From an uncultured Eubacteriales bacterium (lineage in GTDB: Bacteria; Bacillota; Clostridia; Oscillospirales; CAG-382), in contig URSI01000009.1 of assembly GCA_900550505.1 (NCBI GenBank), forward strand, positions 1 through 16,023: DNA of 16,023 nt, read 5' to 3'. The position numbers and the translations under genes were made by a program. Positions 1-7,342 of this stretch are shown here, piece by piece; within the stretch, counting starts at the first letter, position 1, and each line of letters begins with the position of its first letter. The notes under the pieces are model-generated. The model had not been told where the DNA came from. It ran no database searches and saw only the letters and a list, made by a program, of their open reading frames with translations.

Positions 1-192
1 CAGGCGGATAAGCTGCTTGCTTTTATTTCCGGTGTCGTCGGCGGAGTTATTGCGGTTCTTGCGTTTACTGCGATAGTTTCTCTGCTGATACCTTATCTCG
101 AATCCGAAGGCTGGCGTGTGGATCCGGAAGCTTCTTTGATATTCCGCTGGCTTTACGGGGATAACAATATCATATATCGACTGATAGCTTGA
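1..192 (+). CDS. C-terminal end of a probable CvpA-family membrane protein (partial)
   Basis: The frame is open from the first base and closes with TGA at 190-192, giving the last 63 residues of a protein whose start lies outside the window. The visible part opens with a charged segment (QADKLL), then a Gly/Val/Ile/Leu-rich membrane segment at about residues 8-31, then a short polar tail ending in an aromatic-rich stretch. CvpA (colicin V production) family proteins of Clostridia end in this way: a Lys-Leu-Leu-x-hydrophobic-Gly turn, a final membrane helix and a tail with a serine/aromatic motif. The family is a small four-helix inner-membrane protein of poorly defined role. The assignment rests on the C-terminal third only and is tentative; another small polytopic protein is possible. 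pgsA begins 97 bases downstream. Confidence 0.5.
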   Translation, partial: QADKLLAFISGVVGGVIAVLAFTAIVSLLIPYLESEGWRVDPEASLIFRWLYGDNNIIYRLIA

Positions 193-258
193 CACAGCTT
201 GCGCGATAACTTGCGTAACGTAGAAATTTTCTGCCTTCAGGCGGGGACGAATAAAATC

Positions 259-289
259 AAGGAGCGCGGTCTTCGGCCGCGGGGAATCG
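259..289 (+). promoter_or_regulatory. Hairpin between Shine-Dalgarno and start codon of pgsA
   Basis: A strong ribosome-binding sequence AAGGAG lies at 259-264, but the pgsA ATG is at 290, 25 bases away and normally too far. The space between begins with an inverted repeat: CGCGG at 265-269 pairs with CCGCG at 277-281. The stem can extend inward through a T-G wobble (270/276) and a C-G pair (271/275) to a three-base loop. With the stem folded, the Shine-Dalgarno sequence sits 8 bases from the ATG, a normal distance. The alternative is that GGGG at 281-284 acts as a poor ribosome site and the hairpin is incidental. The repeat and distances are seen directly; the bridging role is inference. Confidence 0.45.
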
Positions 290-844
290 ATGAAAAAACA
301 TATTCCGAACATATTGTCGGTCATAAGATTGCTTATGATCCCTGTGTTTGTATACGTATATTTTGCCGAAAGCAGCACATGGAGCCTGTGCGTATATACC
401 GCCGCATGGGTGACCGATGTCGCCGACGGTTATCTTGCCCGGCGTAACGGCTGGGTGACTAACGTAGGCAAAATACTCGACCCGCTTGCCGATAAGCTGA
501 TGCAGGTCACGGCACTCATGTGTCTTTTCATCGACGGACGTATCTACGTTTTTGCGGTCGTGCTTCTTGTGGTGAAAGAGATGCTGATGATGTTCGGAGC
601 AATATTTATTTTTCGCTCCAAACGTGTTGTCGTGGCAAGCGATTGGTATGGAAAGTTCGGCACGGTGGTGCTGTTTGCGGGAGTTATCGTGCTGCTGCTC
701 GTTGAAGATCCGGCACCGTGGCTGGAACTGTTGATAAGCATGGCAATAGTGGCGGTGTCAGTGTTTTCGCTGACGATGTACGCCGTCAAAGCCTTCAGCA
801 AAGAAGACACAAGTTCCGAGGGAAAGGAAGAAACCGTTAAATGA
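290..844 (+). CDS. pgsA: CDP-diacylglycerol--glycerol-3-phosphate 3-phosphatidyltransferase (PgsA)
   Basis: This integral membrane enzyme joins CDP-diacylglycerol and glycerol-3-phosphate to make phosphatidylglycerol phosphate, the committed step to phosphatidylglycerol and cardiolipin. At 184 residues it has the usual length. The full CDP-alcohol phosphotransferase signature D-x2-DG-x2-AR-x8-G-x3-D-x3-D is present with no substitutions: D43, D46, G47, A50, R51, G60, D64, D68. The start is supported by the typical N-terminus (Ile-Pro-Asn-Ile-Leu-Ser, then Arg13 and a hydrophobic helix), as in other PgsA proteins. Further hydrophobic segments lie at about residues 73-115 and 123-163, followed by a charged tail. 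Its stop codon overlaps the ATG of the next gene (ATGA, 841-844), so the Clp gene is probably translationally coupled. The leader carries an unusual hairpin between ribosome site and ATG. Confidence 0.93.
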   Translation: MKKHIPNILSVIRLLMIPVFVYVYFAESSTWSLCVYTAAWVTDVADGYLARRNGWVTNVGKILDPLADKLMQVTALMCLFIDGRIYVFAVVLLVVKEMLMMFGAIFIFRSKRVVVASDWYGKFGTVVLFAGVIVLLLVEDPAPWLELLISMAIVAVSVFSLTMYAVKAFSKEDTSSEGKEETVK

Positions 845-3117
845 TAATGAAGCTTTGCTCGAGATGTAAGCGTCGCATGGCGGTCATTTTTGTGACCCGG
901 ATAGAGGGGGATACAACTCATAACGAGGGGTATTGTATAAAATGTGCCAGAGAGTTGGGTATAAAACCCATATCTGATATCATTGACAAGCTCGGAGTGT
1001 CCGAGGAAGAGCTTGAATCAATGACCGGTGATATCAGCGGACTTCTCAGCGGTGAAGAGCCGCAGCAGGATGGCGACTTACCTCAGACTTCAGACGATGA
1101 GGGCAGGGCCCCGGCTATAGATTTCAATAATCTTTTTGAGGGCGGCGGTCAGAAACGTCAGCGCTCCGCACAGCAGGGACAGAAAAAGGCGGAGACTTCA
1201 TTCGACAGATGGTGCATAGACCTGACGGCAAGAGCGCGCCGCGGCGAGCTTGACAGGATAGTAGGCAGAGAGACCGAGCTCGAAAGAGTTATGCAGATAC
1301 TTTGCCGCAGACAGAAAAACAACCCCTGCCTTATCGGTGAGCCGGGCGTGGGAAAGACCGCTATTGCCGAGGCGCTTGCGCAGCGTATAGCCGACGGCAC
1401 GGTGCCTCTGCGCCTGCGCGAAAAGTCGGTGATGCTCGTCGACATGACATCGCTTGTCGCCGGGACGCAGTTTCGCGGACAGTTCGAAAGCAGGATGAAG
1501 CAGCTCATAGACGACGCCCGCAAGGCGGGAAATGTGATACTGGTCATCGACGAAGTCCACAGCATAGTGGGAGCAGGCGACGCCGAAGGCGGCATGAATG
1601 CGGCAAATATCCTCAAGCCCGCACTTTCACGCGGCGAGATACAGGTCATAGGCTCCACCACGCTGACGGAGTACCGCAAGCATATCGAAAAAGACAGCGC
1701 GCTCGAACGCCGCTTCCAGCCGGTAACGGTGGGTGAACCTTCGATAAGCGCAAGCATTGAGATACTCAAGGGAATCAAAGGGTATTACGAGAAATACCAC
1801 GGTATCAGGATACCGGATGCCATGGTGGGAAGGATAGTTGCACTGTCCGAACGGTATATCACGGACCGGTACCTGCCGGACAAGGCGATAGACCTTATGG
1901 ACGAGGCGGCGGCGCAGGTCTCGATGCATTCGCCCGTCATAGCGGAGATGAGCCGCGTCAGCTCGCAGCTCGAACAGGCGGTCAGGGAGAAAGAAGAGCT
2001 GGAATCTCAGCAGGAACGCACGGAAGAGACATATCGTCTGATAGCGGAAAAGACCACGCTCGAAAAGCAATTGAGAGAGCAATTTGATGCGCTTTCCAGG
2101 GAACGCGACACATTGGAGCTCACGGAGCACGACGTTGCCAAAGTCGTGGAGGTGTGGACGGGTATACCGGCGGGGAACGTCTCCGAGAACGAATTTGAAA
2201 AGATAGAAAAGCTCGAGGAAGCGCTGAAGTCGCGTATCGTGGGGCAGGATGAAGCCGTCGGAGCGGTGGCTCGCGCCATACGCCGCTCCCGCGCGGGCAT
2301 AGCGGTAAAGAAGAAGCCGGTGTCATTTATTTTTGCGGGACCTACGGGCGTGGGAAAAACCGAACTGGTGAAGGTGCTTTCGGCGTATTTGTTTGATTCG
2401 CCGGAGTCGCTCGTGCGGCTCGATATGTCGGAGTTTATGGAAAAGCACAGCGTGTCGCGGATCATCGGCGCCCCTCCCGGATATGTCGGATATGACGATG
2501 CGGGACAGCTTACCGAAAAGATACGCCGCAAGCCGTATACGGTCGTGCTGTTCGATGAGATAGAAAAGGCTCACCCGGACGTGCTCAATATACTGCTCCA
2601 GATACTGGACGACGGCAGGGTGACGGATGCTCAGGGCAGAGTGGTGAATTTCGAAAACACGGTCATTGTCATGACGACAAACGCGGGCAGCAGCAGCGGA
2701 ACGATGTTTGCGGGCTTCGGCCGTGCGGAAGCCGACAGCACGCGTGAACGGGTGATGAAGGCGCTTGAAGGCTTCCTGCGTCCGGAATTCATCAACCGCG
2801 TGGACGAGGTCATAGTTTTCAACGGACTTACGAAGGAAAGTTTCGGCTCGATATGCCGCATAATGCTCGGCGATCTTTCAGGTATGCTGGCTGATAAGGG
2901 CATTGAGCTCAGGTATACCGATGCTTTGGTCGAACTGTTGGTCGAGAAGGGCTTTTCACAGAAATACGGCGCGCGCAATCTGCGTCGGCTGATACAGAGG
3001 GAAATAGAAGATATTATAGCGGCGGATATCATCGATGCACGCGGCAGCCATGTCGCGGCGTTTGCGCTGGATGCGGCGGACGGAGCCGTAAAAGTGGAGA
3101 TGCTGCCCGGCGTCTGA
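841..3117 (+). CDS. ClpE-like AAA+ unfoldase with N-terminal zinc finger
   Basis: This is a 758-residue Hsp100/Clp ATPase with two AAA+ modules, expected to unfold proteins and feed them to ClpP. The N-terminus is a four-cysteine zinc-binding element (C6, C9, C32, C35), as in ClpE and McsA, in place of the double Clp_N repeat of ClpC. An acidic linker follows (about 55-100). Module 1 has Walker A GEPGVGKT at 166-173, Walker B ending D237-E238 and arginine-finger candidates R290/R291. A charged, probably coiled-coil middle domain spans about 365-425. Module 2 has Walker A GPTGVGKT at 500-507, Walker B ending D572-E573, R653 and a sensor-2 GAR at 710-712. The likely ClpP-docking loop reads A-G-F at 624-626, a variant of the common hydrophobic-G-F. 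The start at 841 sits 10 bases after GGAAG; an ATG at 847 is the alternative. No ctsR or mcsB is visible nearby. Confidence 0.9.
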   Translation: MIMKLCSRCKRRMAVIFVTRIEGDTTHNEGYCIKCARELGIKPISDIIDKLGVSEEELESMTGDISGLLSGEEPQQDGDLPQTSDDEGRAPAIDFNNLFEGGGQKRQRSAQQGQKKAETSFDRWCIDLTARARRGELDRIVGRETELERVMQILCRRQKNNPCLIGEPGVGKTAIAEALAQRIADGTVPLRLREKSVMLVDMTSLVAGTQFRGQFESRMKQLIDDARKAGNVILVIDEVHSIVGAGDAEGGMNAANILKPALSRGEIQVIGSTTLTEYRKHIEKDSALERRFQPVTVGEPSISASIEILKGIKGYYEKYHGIRIPDAMVGRIVALSERYITDRYLPDKAIDLMDEAAAQVSMHSPVIAEMSRVSSQLEQAVREKEELESQQERTEETYRLIAEKTTLEKQLREQFDALSRERDTLELTEHDVAKVVEVWTGIPAGNVSENEFEKIEKLEEALKSRIVGQDEAVGAVARAIRRSRAGIAVKKKPVSFIFAGPTGVGKTELVKVLSAYLFDSPESLVRLDMSEFMEKHSVSRIIGAPPGYVGYDDAGQLTEKIRRKPYTVVLFDEIEKAHPDVLNILLQILDDGRVTDAQGRVVNFENTVIVMTTNAGSSSGTMFAGFGRAEADSTRERVMKALEGFLRPEFINRVDEVIVFNGLTKESFGSICRIMLGDLSGMLADKGIELRYTDALVELLVEKGFSQKYGARNLRRLIQREIEDIIAADIIDARGSHVAAFALDAADGAVKVEMLPGV

Positions 3118-3133
3118 ATGCGAGGTGCAAGGG

Positions 3134-5971
3134 GTGCCTGACGGCAGAAAACACAACAGAAACATCCCGACCGGGAACGAAAACAATTACCGAATACGCA
3201 CCGTTACCGCTTCACTCGGGCGCGGCGAAGGCGATGATGTTTTCGAACCGTCGCGCATGGCGGCTCATGAGGTGACGGAGTATTTCGGAACAGATATACT
3301 GACCGGGCTCGATGAGCGTACTGCGGCGGTCCTGAGAAGACACGGCGTAAACGAGTTGTATCCCACAATGAAGCTTTCGTTTTTCCGCAGCCTGCGCACT
3401 CAGGCGGCGGGGATGACGGGGCTGCTGCTGGCGGCAATGTGTCTTGTGCTCAATGCTTTTTCGCCCGACAGGGCATACATATTCACTGCATGGGCCGTCC
3501 CCTTTGTGATGGTTTTCAATGCGTTTCTTGAGCATTCCGCGGCAAAAGGACTGGAAGAGGTCAAAAAGCATGCTTCGTTGCGCGCTACGGTGCTGCGCGG
3601 CGGCAAGGTGCGCAGTATCGACAGCCGTGCGCTGGTGCCGGGAGACGTGATAATGCTCGAGCGCGGCTCAATAGTACCTGCCGACGCGAGGCTGATCGAA
3701 TCAAACAAGCTCGGCGTGCTGGAAACGCCGCTGACGGGAAGGACAGATCCTGCCTTTAAAAGCAGCGTGTATATAAACCGTGGCAGAGAAAGCCGCATAA
3801 GCAGGAATATGGTCTACGGAGGTACGATCATCGCCTCCGGCAGCGGTGTTGCGATAGTCACCGCAACGGGCGAGGAGCTCAGGATACGCAAGTCGGGAAA
3901 AAAGCAGCGGGAAAACAGGCCGCAGCTGCTTGATTATTCGCTTGTTGCAGCAAACCGGATGACGCTTTGTTCGATCGCATTTTGCTTTGTGATCACTTTT
4001 GCGTCCGCGCTGCGCGGCGTTGACATAGCGACCTCGTTTTTGCTTTCACTCTGCGTAGGTTTTATTGCTTTTTCCGACACGGTGTGCACTTTGAGCACAT
4101 TATCGCTTGTGGGAGGCGTTTGCTCACTGCTCAATGAGGGTGCCGCGGTACGCAATCTGAACAGTATCCGTCCGCTTTGCGAGGTGGATACCGTGATGTG
4201 CGGCAGCGAGAATGCTTTCCCCGTAAGACGGATGCGTGTCGAGAACGTATTTACGGGCTTCCGGAGGTTCAGCCCGACGGCGGAAAATTCCGACAAGGTG
4301 CTCAGAGCGCTGGTGTTTGCTTTGGCGTGTTACGACGTGAAGCTTGAGCACGTGGCAGGCAGCAGCGGAAAGGTCCGGTTCTCCGGAACGAAAAGCGCCG
4401 TGGCGGTGGCTCGCGCGTGCCGCTCGCTGGGTGTCACGCCGGATGATGTGAGCGATTCCTTTTACCGTATAGAGACACGCATAAGCTCGGACAATGAACG
4501 TGCCCGTGTGCTGGTAATACATGAGGGAGAAAAATATGTGATCGAGCGGGGAGACCCTGCGGATATCATAGCTCGGTGCACGAGATATGAACAGTCGGGG
4601 ACCACGTTCCCGCTTGTCGGCAATGCCGCCGTTCGTTTCCGCGATGAAGAAGAGGAGCTTGCGGACAAAAGTCAGCATGTAATCGCCGTTGCGTACAAAC
4701 AGGTGGACAGTGATACGCTCGAAGCGCTCGATACATTTGAGGGCATGACGTTCATAGCTCTCATAGGGCTTTATACGTCCATAGAGATGAACGCGGCAAG
4801 TGCCGTTTACAGCTGCCGCAGTGCCGGTATAACACCGGTGGTGAAGTCTGATGCTCCGTACGCGACGGCGGTCGCGCTTGCGAAAGATGCCGGGATAATA
4901 GTTTCCGAGGACGAGGTTATAACCGGTCCGCAGATAGAGCAGGAGGAATACGGGCTTTATGTGGTGGACAGCCACAGGCTGAAGCTGTATGTCGGTATCA
5001 CCCGTGAACAGTGGGAGCAGGCTCAGAGCATACGTACTGCGGCAGGTGCGAAAATAGCGTATGAAGCGCAGACCCTCGACGAGCTTGAGCAGATGGCGTC
5101 GGCTACAGTGTCGCTGGTGCCGGCGGACGCAGGCAACGACACGCTGCGCCAATGCGCCGACGTGGTCTTGTACCGTGACGGTCTGAATGTCATCACGGCA
5201 CTGCTGACAAAGGCGAGGCTGATAAGTCTGCGCATACACGGAATGGTCGAGCATTCGCTCGTGGCGTGCACGGCGTTTGCCGTCGCGCTGTCAGTGTCGA
5301 TACTGGCGGGCATATCCCCGCCTTTCGGACTGCGGCAGCTTTTGCTGTGCGGCGGGATAAACCTTATTGCGCTCATCTTTACTGCGCTGACACCCGTGAG
5401 ACGGGGCTTGCTGGGGCGAAAGCTCCCTGATTACGGGCGGCTGCCGCGCATCAGGGACTTTGCCGTGCCGGTCGCGTACGGCTTGTGTGCGGGAGCTGCC
5501 ATGTTGACCTGTACGTTTCTCGGCGATACACCGTCGGTGGTTCGGAGCATGGCGTTTGCTTCGACGGCGTTGTCGCTGGTGCTGTATCCTTTTGCCGGAA
5601 ACGGTAAAGACGGGACCGTGAGCATTTCGTTTTTAAATGCTTTGGCTGTCGCGGTTTGCGCGGCGGCGGTGGGGATCACACTTTACCGGCCGACCGTGGC
5701 GGCGGCACTTGAGTTTTCGCCTCTCGGGTTCAAGCAGCTTTTCTTCGCGGCCGTACTCGCTCTCATGCAGCTTGCGCTGGTACGCGGCGCGAGGTCGGCT
5801 TTGAATGCCTTTATGAAGCTGAGAGACGGGGAACGGCACAAACGGTTGTTTGAGTCCGGAGAAGAGAACAGCGCCGGGCCGGAAGAAACGGCGAAAGCTG
5901 CAGGGGATCACAACACGGACGCATACGGCCCGGATGACGGCAGAACGGACGATGAAAACGACGGCGGTTGA
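3134..5971 (+). CDS. Pseudo-P-type ATPase: P2-type cation-pump fold with all catalytic motifs lost
   Basis: This is an intact 945-residue membrane protein laid out like a P2 (Ca2+-type) ATPase. It has an N-terminal GLxxxxAAxxxxxxGxNEL-like element (about 58-75), ten hydrophobic helices (about 95-109, 115-137, 276-293, 300-329, 708-727, 736-752, 778-796, 802-821, 833-851, 867-886), a cytoplasmic loop after M2 with GD...G..VPAD (168-187), and a large loop after M4. The working residues are gone. TGES reads TGRT (201-204), PEGL of M4 reads FSDTV (313-317), DKTGT is replaced in CGSENAF (356-362), KGAPE reads RGDPA (472-476), TGD reads KSD (571-573), GDGVND aligns to AQTLDE (645-650) and the M6 Asp motif reads NLIALIFTALT (743-753). 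It should neither autophosphorylate nor bind Ca2+ in the usual way. The C-terminal tail is acidic. GTG 3134 was chosen because GAGGTG (3122-3127) precedes it properly; GTG 3125 and ATG 3258 are alternatives. Pumping is unlikely; a scaffold or sensor role is inference. Confidence 0.85.
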   Translation: MPDGRKHNRNIPTGNENNYRIRTVTASLGRGEGDDVFEPSRMAAHEVTEYFGTDILTGLDERTAAVLRRHGVNELYPTMKLSFFRSLRTQAAGMTGLLLAAMCLVLNAFSPDRAYIFTAWAVPFVMVFNAFLEHSAAKGLEEVKKHASLRATVLRGGKVRSIDSRALVPGDVIMLERGSIVPADARLIESNKLGVLETPLTGRTDPAFKSSVYINRGRESRISRNMVYGGTIIASGSGVAIVTATGEELRIRKSGKKQRENRPQLLDYSLVAANRMTLCSIAFCFVITFASALRGVDIATSFLLSLCVGFIAFSDTVCTLSTLSLVGGVCSLLNEGAAVRNLNSIRPLCEVDTVMCGSENAFPVRRMRVENVFTGFRRFSPTAENSDKVLRALVFALACYDVKLEHVAGSSGKVRFSGTKSAVAVARACRSLGVTPDDVSDSFYRIETRISSDNERARVLVIHEGEKYVIERGDPADIIARCTRYEQSGTTFPLVGNAAVRFRDEEEELADKSQHVIAVAYKQVDSDTLEALDTFEGMTFIALIGLYTSIEMNAASAVYSCRSAGITPVVKSDAPYATAVALAKDAGIIVSEDEVITGPQIEQEEYGLYVVDSHRLKLYVGITREQWEQAQSIRTAAGAKIAYEAQTLDELEQMASATVSLVPADAGNDTLRQCADVVLYRDGLNVITALLTKARLISLRIHGMVEHSLVACTAFAVALSVSILAGISPPFGLRQLLLCGGINLIALIFTALTPVRRGLLGRKLPDYGRLPRIRDFAVPVAYGLCAGAAMLTCTFLGDTPSVVRSMAFASTALSLVLYPFAGNGKDGTVSISFLNALAVAVCAAAVGITLYRPTVAAALEFSPLGFKQLFFAAVLALMQLALVRGARSALNAFMKLRDGERHKRLFESGEENSAGPEETAKAAGDHNTDAYGPDDGRTDDENDGG

Positions 5972-6004
5972 CGGCGCCGAACGGATAAACGGGAGAGATA
6001 CGAT

Positions 6005-6847
6005 TTGTTTTACGCAGACACACACACTCATACGCGGTTTTCACACGACGCAACGGAGGGCGGCAGTCACATCGACAGCTGTGAGGCGGCGCTTTCAAAG
6101 GGACTGGATTACATCGCCTTTACGGAGCATTACGATGTCGACGATATAGCCGCTGGACGATACAGGGAGACCGATCTCGTTTCTGCACATGAGGGCGCAG
6201 TGACGGCAATAAAAAAGTACGAAGGCAGACTTAAAGCGGTCTGGGGGATAGAGCTGGGAGACGCGCCGATGCAGCCGGAGATGTCGGACAGGCTTCTCGG
6301 CAAATGGGATTTCGGCTTTGTTATAGGCTCGCTTCATTCTTCGAGACGTGATCACGATTTTTTCAACATAGATTTTTCGGCTATGAGCGACGACTATCTG
6401 AAACTGATCTGGTACGAATATCTTGAAGATCTGATATCCATGGCGAAATGGGCGCTTGGCGGCGGAAAACCGAAGGTCGACACTATTGCGCATATAACAT
6501 ATCCCTGCCGCTACTATGTGCAGCACGGGAGGGCAGAGCTGCTTGATATGGCGCGCGCCCGTGAGGCGTTTGCCGAACTGTTCGGGATCATCATTCACGG
6601 CGGTATAGCGCTCGAATGCAATACGTCCGGATTGCGTCAGCCGATAGGAAGGACGTTGCCGGATGAAGATACGTTGCGGCTCTACCGTTCCATGGGCGGC
6701 GAGCTTATCACGATAGGCTCCGATGCACACCGTGCACGGGATATAGGCGCGGGAATAGCCGAGACCACGGATATGTTGGTCAGAACAGGTTTTAAGTATA
6801 TTACGGTATTTGAGAACAGACAGCCGCATATGATGCCTGTCGGATAG
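6005..6847 (+). CDS. hisJ: PHP-domain histidinol-phosphatase family protein
   Basis: This metal-dependent phosphoesterase of 280 residues has the PHP fold. Histidinol-phosphatases of this family hydrolyse L-histidinol phosphate in the eighth step of histidine synthesis. The metal ligands are in the expected order: H7 and H9 (HTH), D15, E41-H42 (TEH), E83 (GIE), H111 (GSLHS), H163, then D240 and H242 (GSDAH). The NTSGLR element near residues 206-211 matches the HisJ branch specifically. The start is TTG, supported by GGGAGAG at 5991-5997, seven bases upstream, and by the immediate PHP motif. It lies 33 bases after the pseudo-P-type ATPase gene and 9 bases before the Lrp gene. No other his gene is in the window, so the real substrate could be a different phosphate monoester. 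Confidence 0.8.
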   Translation: MFYADTHTHTRFSHDATEGGSHIDSCEAALSKGLDYIAFTEHYDVDDIAAGRYRETDLVSAHEGAVTAIKKYEGRLKAVWGIELGDAPMQPEMSDRLLGKWDFGFVIGSLHSSRRDHDFFNIDFSAMSDDYLKLIWYEYLEDLISMAKWALGGGKPKVDTIAHITYPCRYYVQHGRAELLDMARAREAFAELFGIIIHGGIALECNTSGLRQPIGRTLPDEDTLRLYRSMGGELITIGSDAHRARDIGAGIAETTDMLVRTGFKYITVFENRQPHMMPVG

Positions 6848-6856
6848 GAGGAACAC

Positions 6857-7342
6857 ATGAAAACCGGTGAGAAGATACTCAGATTTCTTGAGAACGATGC
6901 ACGGCTGACTCCCGCTCAGATAGCAGTCATGCTCAACAAGGAAGAGGGCGATATCAGGGCATTGATCGAGGACTATGAGAAGGACGGGGTCATAGTGGGC
7001 TACCGTACCATGGTCGACTGGGATAAAACGGACCGTGAATATGTCAGCGCTCTGATAGAGCTGAAGCTGCTGCCGCAGAAGGACAGGGGATTTGACAGTG
7101 TCGCCGAGCGCATATGCAATTATGACGAAGTCAAGAGCGTGTATCTGATGAGCGGCGGGTTCGACCTTGCGCTGTTCATTGAGGGAAAGACATTGCGCGA
7201 GGTTGCTTATTTCGTTGCGGATAAGCTGGCGCCGCTGGAATCGGTCACCGCCACAGCCACTCATTTTGTTTTGCATCAATATAAATCGGAAGGCGTCATG
7301 TTCTGTCCCGCGGCAAAGGACGGCAGGACGAACGTGCTGTGA
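6857..7342 (+). CDS. Lrp/AsnC-family transcriptional regulator
   Basis: This 161-residue protein has the two-part structure of the feast/famine regulators. A winged helix-turn-helix occupies about residues 1-55 (ILRFLENDARLTPAQIA, then the recognition helix). An effector-binding RAM domain covers about 62-145, with the family's Ser-Gly-Gly-Phe-Asp-Leu turn and a final beta strand before His-Gln-Tyr-Lys. Such proteins form octamers that sense amino acids and commonly control a neighbouring metabolic gene. A strong ribosome site AGGAGG (6846-6851) precedes the ATG by five bases. The stop overlaps the next start (TGATG), so the regulator and aminotransferase are made together. The arrangement resembles alaR-alaT (yugG-yugH) of Bacillus subtilis, so alanine or a related amino acid is a plausible effector; this is inference. 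Confidence 0.88.
   Translation: MKTGEKILRFLENDARLTPAQIAVMLNKEEGDIRALIEDYEKDGVIVGYRTMVDWDKTDREYVSALIELKLLPQKDRGFDSVAERICNYDEVKSVYLMSGGFDLALFIEGKTLREVAYFVADKLAPLESVTATATHFVLHQYKSEGVMFCPAAKDGRTNVL

Noticed and set aside
189..194. Perfect TTGACA box overlapping the stop of the first gene, possible vegetative promoter for pgsA
   Set aside because: No acceptable -10 element is found 16-18 bases downstream (the bases there read around TTGCGTAA), so I do not call a promoter.
3125..3133. GTG at 3125 as the start of the P-type ATPase-like gene
   Set aside because: It lies inside the GAGGTG ribosome site that is well spaced for GTG 3134; the difference is only three residues and cannot be settled without experiment.
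4124..5254. Long open frame on the minus strand inside the pseudo-P-type ATPase gene
   Set aside because: It has no family features, lies wholly opposite a well-supported gene and has the composition expected of a mirrored GC-rich coding frame.
3134..5971. Motif loss in the P-type ATPase caused by compensating frameshifts
   Set aside because: Sequence on both sides of every missing motif aligns in the same frame to the expected P-type positions, so local frameshifts do not account for the losses.
6095..7279. Long minus-strand open frame opposite the PHP phosphatase and Lrp genes
   Set aside because: It spans the junction of two clearly recognised plus-strand genes and shows no protein-family motif; a shadow frame.
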